From: Salisaeta longa DSM 21114
GTDB lineage: Bacteria > Bacteroidota > Rhodothermia > Rhodothermales > Salinibacteraceae
Assembly: GCF_000419585.1 (NCBI RefSeq)
Contig: NZ_ATTH01000001.1
Location: 1,572,005-1,636,004 of the forward strand
Reading direction: 5' to 3'
DNA length: 64,000 nucleotides
Each line of letters begins with the position of its first letter. Position 1 is the first letter of the stretch. Positions 8,986 through 21,369 of the stretch are shown here, in pieces. Under the pieces are notes generated by a model that had not been told where the DNA came from, ran no database searches, and saw nothing but the letters and a program-made list of their open reading frames with translations. Made by a program: the position numbers and the translations under genes.

Positions 8986-9020
8986 CAAGTGGTGAATGGC
9001 GAATAACGAATGGCAAATGG
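8986..9020. repeat. Five tandem heptamers in the cas1 5' leader
   Basis: On the minus strand the units read CCATTTG, CCATTCG, TTATTCG, CCATTCA, CCACTTG in perfect 7-base register, ending 8 bases before the cas1 start codon. Short tandem heptamers of this kind are known as intergenic repeats in several phyla. The placement across the expected ribosome site is notable. Confidence 0.7.
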
Positions 9021-9157
9021 GGGTCCCCGCAGGACAAGAACCGTCCCTTTCTGGATCGAGAAGCGCCCGGTTTTACACCGTTGCTTTTTCGGAGGTCGTA
9101 CCAGCGGACGATAGCGCAGCCTGCCGCCACGCCTCCATTCATGCAGGTCTGCACAGG

Positions 9158-9940
9158 TTACGCACGGCGGATCTTGAGCATGCCGTACCCGAAGGTTTTG
9201 TGACGGCCGAGGCCCGATCGGAGCACCTGCAGGAACGCATCGCTGTCCGTCACCTGCAGGGTACCGGTGAACGTCACGTCCGGGCGCTTGATCACCGCCG
9301 CCTTACGCTTTGTGCCGTTGGGGACGCGCCGCATCATCCGCTCAATCGAAAATCGCTCCAGGCCGGCCGCTGTGATATCGGCCCCGCCGCGCACATCAAA
9401 CTGACGCGTCAGCCAATCGGCATACACCTGTTCTCGGCTGAGGGGGACGTCGCTGGTCCACTGCTCAGACAGAAAGGCGTCCAGCTCCTGTCCTTCGCGC
9501 CAGTGCACCGTATCGCCGGCAGCGTTGGTGCCCGACCCCGCAGACGCCTTTCGGATCACCGGGCAGGCGCGCACCTCAAACCGGAGCGCGAGGCCCTCGG
9601 GGAGCGCAGTGGGCATGTCTTTCACGGCCAGGGCCTCCCAATCGCACAGATCGTACACCGTGGGGCTGGCCCCAATCTGGGCCTGATTCTGCAGGCCGTC
9701 TGCATCAACATCGGCGTAGCCCAGCACGTGCACGTGCCGCGCGCCCGGCGTCGACTCGATGCTAAAGGGCTTGGGGGCATCGTCGCCAAAGAGTTCGCCC
9801 AGGGCGCAGTGTACAAGATAGTTGGTGGTTGTGTGTTTAGCGGGCAGGTTCAGCATACGGCCGAGGGCGGCGAGGCCCTTGGCGTCGAGCTGAAGGTGCA
9901 CCATGTGAAAGGTGTTGGTAGATGTTGCAGTGATCGCCAT
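9158..9940 (-). CDS. cas6e: CRISPR RNA endonuclease Cas6e (CasE)
   Basis: Cas6e cuts the pre-crRNA at the repeat hairpin and stays on the 3' stem-loop as a Cascade subunit. The 260-residue protein has the RAMP layout. 'TTNYLVHCALGELF' supplies Tyr41 and His44 in the place of the catalytic Tyr/His of Thermus Cse3, and a glycine-rich loop 'GLGRHKTFGYGML' lies near the C-terminus. It lies 9 bases after cas5-A. It is the only cas6 in the window, so both Cascade modules must share it unless another copy exists elsewhere. The ATG at 9940 is used. Confidence 0.93.
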   Translation of the reverse strand: MAITATSTNTFHMVHLQLDAKGLAALGRMLNLPAKHTTTNYLVHCALGELFGDDAPKPFSIESTPGARHVHVLGYADVDADGLQNQAQIGASPTVYDLCDWEALAVKDMPTALPEGLALRFEVRACPVIRKASAGSGTNAAGDTVHWREGQELDAFLSEQWTSDVPLSREQVYADWLTRQFDVRGGADITAAGLERFSIERMMRRVPNGTKRKAAVIKRPDVTFTGTLQVTDSDAFLQVLRSGLGRHKTFGYGMLKIRRA

Positions 9941-9949
9941 GGTATACTG

Positions 9950-10708
9950 TCAGGTTGATCGTTGAGATAGTGCGTCGATGGCGGTGAGCCAGCGCTTCGG
10001 CATTGCCTTTTCACAAATGAACCGTTCGCCAACGTGAATCTGGTTCGTCCAGTCGCGGGCGTCGGTCACCGGCATGACATTGCCAGATGTATCTGCGTCG
10101 CAGGCATACCAAAGGCGTTTAGGCATCAGGCGGGTGCCTTCCTCATCGGTTGCAAATGTCTCTTCATCTGCGAGAGCCTCTTGAGGCCGCTCGGCTTCCA
10201 CTGTGCCCTGATACATGCGCACACCCGGAAGGCATGGTTGGCGCCCAATGAAGAGCGGGCGCTCCGGCTTCCGGAGTGCAGCTTCAATCTGCTCAGCAGC
10301 AAGGTGCTGTACATTAAGCGCGACGGTATACACAGCTCCTGCCCAGTATTCGCGGTTACGGATATTGGTAGTAGCCGTATTCCCGCTTCCGCGCTGGTCC
10401 AATGTACCCCATGTTGTCCATGCGACACTTCCTCCTTTGCTTTTTGCTTGCAGATGGGGGTGGCCCAGATCTGCAGTCTGATAGTCCACGATCTTTTCGC
10501 CAGGCATATCCTCGCGCACGGCATAGGAAAGACCACGCTGTAGACGCTCGTGCTTTTCGGGTTCGCGACGGTCGTACCCCAATGCGTTCGCCAGCATCCC
10601 AGTCATCATGGACAGGGCTGGAAACGGTTGAATGAGTCCTTCCTCGCTGACAATCGGCGCGCCAAAACTCATCATGGGTGCGTCAAATCGGAGTATGGAG
10701 TAGGTCAT
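9950..10708 (-). CDS. cas5e: Cascade subunit Cas5e, module A
   Basis: Cas5e (CasD) caps the crRNA 5' handle and joins the Cas7 backbone to Cse1. This 252-residue protein begins '[20 protein letters not shown]', the typical Cas5 opening strand with a conserved 'FGAP', and has 'RPLFIGRQPCLPG' and the near-terminal '[16 protein letters not shown]'. It overlaps the cas7-A stop by 4 bases, so translation is coupled. Bases 10032-10069 are identical to 16590-16627 in cas5-B, although the rest of the genes has diverged. DNA here is lower in GC than module B. Confidence 0.93.
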   Translation of the reverse strand: MTYSILRFDAPMMSFGAPIVSEEGLIQPFPALSMMTGMLANALGYDRREPEKHERLQRGLSYAVREDMPGEKIVDYQTADLGHPHLQAKSKGGSVAWTTWGTLDQRGSGNTATTNIRNREYWAGAVYTVALNVQHLAAEQIEAALRKPERPLFIGRQPCLPGVRMYQGTVEAERPQEALADEETFATDEEGTRLMPKRLWYACDADTSGNVMPVTDARDWTNQIHVGERFICEKAMPKRWLTAIDALSQRST

Positions 10709-11955
10709 GAGGACGTCCCGTTTGTGTAAAAGCGATCGACGTGTGCAGCAATCCAGTCGGCAATTTCGGGCAAGGTCGCCCTTTCAGCAGGCAGCGCATC
10801 TGTTTCGGATGTCGTCCCACAGATGCGTTCTTCCTGCGCGCCGTACATATCATCCATGCGTGCGGCGTAGCTGGTGAGTGCCTCGATGCTTGCCTCGGTG
10901 ACATCGCCCTCGGCAGGTACAGCTTTTTTGAATGCATTAGCCAAGGTGCGTGGCTGTTCGTCGCCACTCTCCACCATTACGAACTCGGCTCTAGCGTACG
11001 GGGCCGTTGAACTAAGCTTAGCACCCGGCGAAGCAGTCGTAATGGTATGCAGGAAACGCCGGAGCACCTCTTTGGTGAGGGTGGGATCAGCCTCTTTCCA
11101 CTCTTCGCGCTTGCATCCTTCCAGATTGCTCACCAACAGCGGCAGATCGACCACCACATAGCTGTAGAAGAGCCCGCTGGTAAGCTGCTTTACGTTGATG
11201 TGCGCACTTCCGGCTTCAGTACCGCCGGTTGTTTCGTCTTGTAGATCGTCGACGGCGGTGAAGTAATCGTCTTCACGTTGTTGGGCATGAGTCGTGATGG
11301 CATGTGCTACGTGTACGGCTGCATCGCCCTGGGCCATCACGTCACTGGTCACCATACGCCCATGCATGGCCGCGTCGATGCCCATGGCGTTTCCCAGTGC
11401 GGCGAGGTTGCTACGCAACTCATCGACAGCGATTGCATCTGCGATAGCATCTCGAGTTTGAGCGACGCTGTCTTCGTTGTAGTCTGCTTCTGCAACGCGG
11501 TCGAGCACGGCCTGAGCATCTTTCCGAATCTGACGCACCTCTGGCTGGCCCAGGACAACAAGCTGCGAAAGTTCGGTCTCACCCAGTGGGTCATCCGATT
11601 CAAGAACCGGCTGTACGTTGTCTTTAATATCGCCTTTCGACGTATCTCCACTTAATAGAATGTCCGACAGCCCTTGGACTGTAGCCGCCACAAGGCGCTC
11701 ATCGTATCCTTTTTCGACAAGCGGATCAGCGATCTTCTGGCGGAACGTGCGCCGCGACCGAATGGCCATATCACCCGCCTTACGGATAGCATGCTTGCCT
11801 TCGTACTTCCGCCAATGATACTTCAGGCACTGCGAGGAGACACGGGTGCGTGTGGCATTGCCAAACGGAAGGGATTTTGCAAATCCGGCATCGTCACGGT
11901 TCAAAAGCGTGCCGGGATAGGACGTGAGCAGGTGAAACTGAAAGAAGTTACTCAT
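10705..11955 (-). CDS. cas7e: Cascade backbone Cas7e (Cse4/CasC), module A
   Basis: Cas7e forms the six-subunit helical backbone that holds the crRNA spacer. This 416-residue protein starts 'MSNFFQFHLLTSYPGTLLNRDD', the family hallmark, followed by 'RTRVSSQCLKYHWR' (the RNA-contacting, Ser-Ser-Gln-rich loop). It also has 'DAAVHVAHAITTHAQ', 'DYFTAVDDL' and '[18 protein letters not shown]'. Its stop overlaps cas5-A and its start overlaps the cse2-A stop, both by 4 bases. It is clearly paralogous to the gene at 17260-18531 but differs across much of the middle region, especially about 95-190. Confidence 0.95.
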   Translation of the reverse strand: MSNFFQFHLLTSYPGTLLNRDDAGFAKSLPFGNATRTRVSSQCLKYHWRKYEGKHAIRKAGDMAIRSRRTFRQKIADPLVEKGYDERLVAATVQGLSDILLSGDTSKGDIKDNVQPVLESDDPLGETELSQLVVLGQPEVRQIRKDAQAVLDRVAEADYNEDSVAQTRDAIADAIAVDELRSNLAALGNAMGIDAAMHGRMVTSDVMAQGDAAVHVAHAITTHAQQREDDYFTAVDDLQDETTGGTEAGSAHINVKQLTSGLFYSYVVVDLPLLVSNLEGCKREEWKEADPTLTKEVLRRFLHTITTASPGAKLSSTAPYARAEFVMVESGDEQPRTLANAFKKAVPAEGDVTEASIEALTSYAARMDDMYGAQEERICGTTSETDALPAERATLPEIADWIAAHVDRFYTNGTSS

Positions 11956-12500
11956 CGGTGTTGGGGGGTGTCTTGATTCGAAGTATCAGCGTCTGACGTG
12001 TCATCGTCAGGGATGTAGGTAAAGTAGTCCTGCGCAAGTTGAAGCCGTGCGTCGTCGCCTGCGCCCTTATGATCGAAGAGGATGCGACGAATGATATTCC
12101 AGTTACCCGTATGACCGCTGCTCTTGAGCTGTCTGGCCGTGCGGCGCAGAATGCCGGGGAGCAGGTCGTCATCGGCTTCCAGTAGGCGCTTGAGTCGGGC
12201 CTCAGAGTACCCGGCTTGCTTGAGCGCCTTGCCGAGTGGCGGTTTCTCGGAATGTCCGGCAATGGCTATGCATTGAATGAGCAGTTGCCAGTTGCGCAGG
12301 TCGTCTTTGCGGGCGTTGTGCTTGCCAATCGTGCGAAGCAGTCGCCAGAACGCAGCGCCGGTCGTTCCGCGCCGGAGTTCAGCTTGCTCGCCCGATGGCA
12401 GTTCAACGTATCGCTCATACAGCTGCGTGGTGTGACTTGTCGGCGTTTCGGTCGTTGGCGTTGGATTCGGTTCCATACGACGTGTCGTACTGTTTGGCAT
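11952..12500 (-). CDS. cse2: Cascade small subunit Cse2 (CasB), module A
   Basis: Cse2 is the helical small subunit that forms the inner ridge of Cascade and steadies the displaced DNA strand. This 182-residue protein has 'AAFWRLLRTIGKH', 'WQLLIQCIAIAGH' and 'YSEARLKRLLEADDDLLPGILRRTARQL', the Cse2 pattern in which a conserved Arg-rich helix follows the 'sgyse.Rl..LL' motif. The listed start at 12500 makes it overlap the end of cse1-A by 86 bases; MEPNPT at 12476 would still overlap by 62. Acidic C-terminal tail. The opening 25 residues (Thr/Pro-rich) are not part of the fold and may be non-native. Confidence 0.9.
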   Translation of the reverse strand: MPNSTTRRMEPNPTPTTETPTSHTTQLYERYVELPSGEQAELRRGTTGAAFWRLLRTIGKHNARKDDLRNWQLLIQCIAIAGHSEKPPLGKALKQAGYSEARLKRLLEADDDLLPGILRRTARQLKSSGHTGNWNIIRRILFDHKGAGDDARLQLAQDYFTYIPDDDTSDADTSNQDTPQHR

Positions 12501-13937
12501 AGGTGAATTCGTGTCTCATGCGACCACTGAAAACAGATTGGGCGTGTGCCTTCCGTTTCCACGGCTGCTTGTTCGGACAGAGCGTCATCGCCTCGTTCAT
12601 CTGCGTCTGCAGGACATCGACCAGAATTGTCTCCCAGAACGTCTGACGCTCCTCGTCGCTCATGTCAGGCGCTTCGAAGAGCCGGTCAAAGAAACGCTGG
12701 TCGATGCGGGCGTGGAGGGCACTGATCTGGCGCTCGTATGCTTTGTCGGGCTCGTTGTAATCTTTCTTCCTGTATGCGCCAATGAAGCCACTGCTGGTGC
12801 CTTCATCGACATCTTCACAGAAGAGCCAGCCGAGTGCGTGGGAGAAGATGCTCTCGGCGGTTTCCGCTTTCTGGACACGGCGCTTTGACTCTCTTTCGAT
12901 CTTATTCCAGCCTCTGCGGCGGTTGGAGAAGGGAATGATGCGCTGTAGGTCGTTCACACGTCCTCCTTGCTCACCTGTTACCGCGCGACAAACGATGTAC
13001 CCCTTGGTAGCCTCAGCAAAACTGATGGGACGCTCGTATGTGTCGCCAAAAATAATGTCGCGGAGCCGACGATACTCAAAGTCACGGCGACTCGGATTAA
13101 GCACTTTATCTTCGCTAATGTTGACTGGTGCCCAGGGATCGCCGGTTTGTCCGTTGATATCGCCGATAACGCGTTCAGCTTCTGTACTTTTCTTCATCCA
13201 TGCCTCCCCTTTTCGGATTCGCCGTGGGCAATCGATAAACAGCGGATGAAGTCGGGCAAGATCCAGGCTTCCGTTTCCACTCCATGACCGTGTCCAAAGT
13301 AAGGGGTGGATCTCTCGTTTGAAGCTGTACTTTTCTTCAATACGATCCACATGTGTATTGAGCACCTTGATGTCGTGCATAATCCAAGGACCCAGTCGAA
13401 GGCTTGGGGTCAGCCCAAAGAAGGGTCGACTTCCGTAGCTTCCATTCATACGTACGGTACGTCGTCCACCCGGTGAGTAGAACCCTGTAGTTTGCACGTT
13501 CACTAACAGGTAAATCCAGTGCTCATCTGTGGGTGTATGCACCCGGCGCATTTTGAGTGCGTGGCTTTTCGAGAGAACCGGCACATCGTATTCAGTCGGA
13601 TGAATTTCCTTCCACCCGTCCAGTCTACCCTCGGGCACGGGCGGCTGCATGAATGCGGGCTTGCTGAGATCTTCGGTGTACAGATTCCAGGCCTCGGGCA
13701 CCGTTAGGGCTGCCAGCGCCTCGCGCCAGCCTGCTTCGGTCTCGGGTAGATCGCGGTTTTCCGTAGCGATGGCGCCAAGCTGTGCCAGAAAGCAATGCCA
13801 GGCTTGCTTCTGATGTGCCTGCAGCTTCGCAAACGATTCCACCGCATCAGCTTGCAGCAGCGCATAGATGCGTGGCAAGCTGCACATTTCATGGCCGGTG
13901 CTGGTTTCTACGGTAAATATCGGGTTGTCGAGTAGAT

Positions 13938-13941
<4 letters not shown>
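12415..13941 (-). CDS. cse1: Cascade large subunit Cse1 (Cas8e/CasA), module A
   Basis: Cse1 recognises the PAM, opens the DNA and recruits Cas3. This 508-residue protein has the expected size and opening 'MNLLDNPIFTVET', and then 'LQAHQKQAWHCFLAQLGAI', 'AFMQPPVPEG', 'WIYLLVNVQTTGFYSPGGR' and a four-helix C-terminal bundle. Its stop extends 86 bases into cse2-A; the final residues (about 480-508, 'DTSYGTESNANDRNADKSHH') look like a tail absent from the module B copy. The ATGA overlap with the cas3-A stop couples translation. GC is lower than the host: one 60-base line (13321) counts 25 G/C. Confidence 0.93.
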
Positions 13942-18531
<4,590 letters not shown>

Positions 18532-18637
18532 ACGTGGTATGCGTGATGAATGAGGTTGGTACAGGGTGTTCAACGTGTGTTTGTGGAGGGACACACAGCC
18601 GTACGTCGGCGCGCGGGAAGACACGCCCGGCAAGCAT

Positions 18638-19189
18638 TCAGTCGTCTTGCTCCTGCGCGTACAGGGCGCGGTAATAGGAGCGTGCAATCGTGAGTCGCAC
18701 GTCGTTCGCGTGCGGGGCCCCTAGGCTAAAGATGAGGCGGCGCGCGTCGTCCCAGTTGGCGGACTGCTCTTTGCTGGCCAGGTATTGCGCCATGCGGCGC
18801 ATCAGTGGGGGCAAGGCATCGGCGCCGGCTTCCATGAGGCGTACGAAGCGCATCTCCGACCACCCGGCCGTGGCCAGCGCTTGCCCCAAAGGCACGTTGT
18901 AGTCGTGCAAACCGGGTACGTACGCCATGCACAGGGCCAAAAGCCCCCAGCGGCGCTCCCAGTCGTCCTGCGACGCCCAGCCGGGGGCATCAAGCTGATC
19001 GGTCTGTTCGAGGAGGCGCCACAGCGCCGGCGTCACCGGTGCCTCGGGATTGACGCGGCGCAGCATGGCAATTTCGCCGGTTGAGAGGAAGCCGGGGTTC
19101 GCAAGCAATCCGGCCATGGTCCCAACGGCTTCGCTAGGGGTTTGGGATTTGTTATCTGTCGTAACTTCGGGAGCTGCGGGGTCTGGCAT
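18638..19189 (-). CDS. cse2: Cascade small subunit Cse2 (CasB), module B
   Basis: 183 residues with 'PALWRLLEQT', 'WGLLALCMAYVPGLHDYNVPLGQALATAG' split over the core, and 'WSEMRFVRLMEAGADALPPLMRRMAQYLA', the Cse2 signature helix. The N-terminal 20 residues are polar and probably disordered. It is separated from cse1-B by 51 bases and from cas7-B by 106 bases, so this module is less tightly packed than module A. High GC. Confidence 0.9.
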   Translation of the reverse strand: MPDPAAPEVTTDNKSQTPSEAVGTMAGLLANPGFLSTGEIAMLRRVNPEAPVTPALWRLLEQTDQLDAPGWASQDDWERRWGLLALCMAYVPGLHDYNVPLGQALATAGWSEMRFVRLMEAGADALPPLMRRMAQYLASKEQSANWDDARRLIFSLGAPHANDVRLTIARSYYRALYAQEQDD

Positions 19190-19240
19190 GGGGTTGGGAT
19201 TGTGGGTGAGAGCAAAACAGCGGGTTGCACCGGCCTATAA

Positions 19241-20803
19241 CTACGTAGCGGGTGCCTCGGTGGTACGGGGCGCAGACGCCTGATTGGGAAAGGCTTTCGG
19301 AAGCTGCTCCCGCAGCGTGCCCCAGAAAATGGACTGCGCGGTGCTTCGGGCGCGCCAGTAGCGCGTGGCGGTACGCGGCGTGCGCGTCTCGGCGTCGTGG
19401 AACTGCGTCTCGGCCGCGTCGCGGAGGACGCGCTGCCAGTCGGCCGCGGCTTCGTCCGGGTCCATCGCAACCGAGGCCCACAGCTTCGGGAAGAAGGCGT
19501 TGTCCACCGCGCGGTCGAACGCCTCCAGCCACGGCTGCACCGCGTCGCCGTCTACGTCGTCGGGGTTGCCGCCATTCAGAAGGGTGCCTACGGCACGGTA
19601 CAAAACCTTCGACTGCACGGTGCCCGCCTGCTCGATGCGCGCCTGGGCCCGGGCGGCTAGCTGCTCGCGCTCGGTCTTCCGCCCAAACAACGTGGCGACC
19701 TTCTTGGGCACAGCCACAATGCGGTGATGCAGCCCCTCCGTTTTGCCCTGCCCGCGCACCAGCGTTTGGGCTACGAGGTACAACAATCCGTCATCGCCGG
19801 CACGCACCTCTAGCGCGGGCGGCTTTTGGTAGTCGCCCGAAAGCAAGATCTGATGCAGTTTCTGGTACGTGAAGCCATTGCCGCCCAGCGTGAGGGCCTT
19901 CGCCTCGCCTTTGTCGATGGGCGTCCACGGGTCGCCGGTGATGCCGTTGAGGTCGTCGGGCGCGTCGATGCGGGCGGCCTTTGTGCTTGTGCGCCAGCAG
20001 GTGAGCGTGCCGTCTTCGTCGGCGGTGAAGCGAATCCGGCGGCAGACCTCAATGAAGTACGGATCGAGCGCCTCCAGCGACAGCGTGCTGTTTTTGGCGC
20101 CGTCCCACGGAATCGTCCAGAGCAGCGCCGGACCGTTGAGATCGTAGCGTTCCGCGAGCGAGCCGCGGGCATCGAGCAGCACCTGCACGTCGCGCCGGAA
20201 GCGGCGCCCCCATTCCAGAGCTGGCGAGAGCCCCACCAGCGGGCGGTTGCCGAGCCCGCCGTTCATGCGGGCAATGCCGTAGTTGTACCGGCCCGAGTAC
20301 CCTTCCAGTGTTTGAAGTGTAATCAGCGCATAGATCCAGTGCGCGGGCCGCGGTTGGGTGATGCGGGCAACTTTCAGATCGTGGTTCTTCGAGGCGACGA
20401 GGTAGTCGAGGGTGTCGGGCGTAGGCAGGTCGTCTTTGAAGCCGTCGAGGCGCCCCTCGGGCACAGGTGGCTGCAAGAACGCGGGCTGCGCGAGGTCGTC
20501 CACTACCAGGTGCCACGCGGCGCCGTTATCGTCGGCGAGGGCAAGAAGGGCCGTGCGCCAGCGCTTCGGAGATGCCGGCACCGGGCCGCCCATGGCGCGG
20601 GCCGCGCAGAGGGCTCCCAGCTGCACGAGGAACTGATACCACGGCTGCTGCTGATGCGCCTGTAGGGCCTCGAAGCTGGTGATGGCGGGCGCGTCGGCAT
20701 CGGCAAGCCGGTGCAGCACGGCGGGCAACGTCAGGGCCTCCACAGCATCATCGGCACTGCGAGCACGGAAAAGCGGATCGTCGAGCAAGCTGTAGGTCAT
20801 CAT
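19241..20803 (-). CDS. cse1: Cascade large subunit Cse1 (Cas8e/CasA), module B
   Basis: 520 residues from MMTYSLLDDPLFRARS (20803 or 20800). It matches Cse1 in 'LQAHQQQPWYQFLVQLGAL', 'AFLQPPVPEGRLDGFKDDLPT', 'WIYALITLQTLEGYSGRYN' and the C-terminal helices with 'RYWRARSTAQSIFWGTLREQL'. PAM-reading loops cannot be compared by eye, but this protein and the module A copy differ widely and could read different PAMs. It starts a separate transcription unit: upstream lies a 200-base divergent intergenic region shared with the vapB-like gene, with a palindrome at 20883-20899. Very GC-rich (line 19501: 43 of 60). Confidence 0.93.
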   Translation of the reverse strand: MMTYSLLDDPLFRARSADDAVEALTLPAVLHRLADADAPAITSFEALQAHQQQPWYQFLVQLGALCAARAMGGPVPASPKRWRTALLALADDNGAAWHLVVDDLAQPAFLQPPVPEGRLDGFKDDLPTPDTLDYLVASKNHDLKVARITQPRPAHWIYALITLQTLEGYSGRYNYGIARMNGGLGNRPLVGLSPALEWGRRFRRDVQVLLDARGSLAERYDLNGPALLWTIPWDGAKNSTLSLEALDPYFIEVCRRIRFTADEDGTLTCWRTSTKAARIDAPDDLNGITGDPWTPIDKGEAKALTLGGNGFTYQKLHQILLSGDYQKPPALEVRAGDDGLLYLVAQTLVRGQGKTEGLHHRIVAVPKKVATLFGRKTEREQLAARAQARIEQAGTVQSKVLYRAVGTLLNGGNPDDVDGDAVQPWLEAFDRAVDNAFFPKLWASVAMDPDEAAADWQRVLRDAAETQFHDAETRTPRTATRYWRARSTAQSIFWGTLREQLPKAFPNQASAPRTTEAPAT

Positions 20804-20882
20804 GGTAGGCAGGTGTGAGGCGGTATAGTGAGCTGTTTCCCCAACGGCTGCAAGGAAACGTACGAATCGACCGATGCCAGGG

Positions 20883-20899
20883 TGGACATTCCGTGTCCA
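20883..20899. promoter_or_regulatory. 17-bp palindrome upstream of cse1-B (putative operator)
   Basis: TGGACA-TTCCG-TGTCCA is a perfect 6-base inverted repeat with a 5-base centre, 80 bases upstream of cse1-B and about 105 upstream of the vapB-like gene. The same element with one centre change occurs at 24134-24150 upstream of cas3-B. The shared sequence extends over 19 bases (20881-20899). No regulator gene is visible nearby. Confidence 0.65.
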
Positions 20900-20964
20900 G
20901 CCCAAGATGTCGTGGTGCAGAAGGACGCTGCTGCACCCAGAAGCGGCGCATGCGTTTTAGAGTA

Positions 20965-20977
20965 TGCACATCGTGCA
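20965..20977. promoter_or_regulatory. Inverted repeat upstream of vapB-like gene
   Basis: TGCAC-ATC-GTGCA is a perfect 5-base inverted repeat 28 bases before the antitoxin-like start. RHH antitoxins usually repress their own promoter through such sites, so it is a plausible autoregulatory operator. Short, so chance is possible. Confidence 0.4.
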
Positions 20978-21004
20978 CCTTTCCGCTCATACGAGGGCAT
21001 ACTG

Positions 21005-21226
21005 ATGCGTATCACGGCCACGGTACCGGATGAGCTTGGGGCGGCGGTGAAGGAGCAGACCGACAACGTGTCGGCCTTCGTCGCAGAGGCGCTGCAGGAA
21101 AAACTCGACCGGCTGCATCGGCGCGCGGCCCGCGAACGGCTGCTGAAACGGGCCGGGTCGGGTGGCGTCGACGCGTCCTCCGATCATGTGCTGCGCGAAG
21201 AGCGTCGGTCCGATGAGCGTATATGA
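21005..21226 (+). CDS. vapB: VapB-like ribbon-helix-helix antitoxin
   Basis: A 73-residue protein, MRITATVPDELGAAVKEQ..., with the RHH layout: one N-terminal strand (RITATVP), helix 1 (about 9-18) and a longer charged helix (about 22-48, 'VSAFVAEALQEKLDRLHRRA'). The 'GSGGVD' and acidic tail are typical of antitoxins whose C-terminus wraps a PIN toxin. A GAGGG ribosome site lies about 8 bases before ATG 21005. It is transcribed against the cas genes, in the gap between cas3-B and cse1-B. The partner toxin is reduced to a stump. It could be an orphan antitoxin, a relic of an inserted toxin-antitoxin pair, or a local repressor of the divergent cas promoter (inference). Confidence 0.7.
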   Translation: MRITATVPDELGAAVKEQTDNVSAFVAEALQEKLDRLHRRAARERLLKRAGSGGVDASSDHVLREERRSDERI

Positions 21227-21257
21227 CCGCGTTGGGGTGGATACGGGCATGATCTAA
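21213..21257 (+). pseudogene. Truncated PIN (VapC-like) toxin stump
   Basis: Overlapping the end of the antitoxin-like gene, ATG at 21213 reads M-S-V-Y-D-R-V-G-V-D-T-G-M-I then TAA. 'VGVDTGMI' resembles the first strand and first catalytic Asp of PIN-domain toxins, placed exactly where vapC normally starts. No continuation is found in the other frames before cas3-B ends at 21370. Only 14 codons remain, so the identification is tentative. Confidence 0.4.
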
Positions 21258-21369
21258 CTCGCCGTCCAACATCTGCCGGACAAGTCCTCGTGTGTGCTTG
21301 GTGGTTTGTGCCATCGTTCCGGAGATTAGCTGAGCAACACGTTTTGGGATGTTGTCCATTCGCTTTCTA

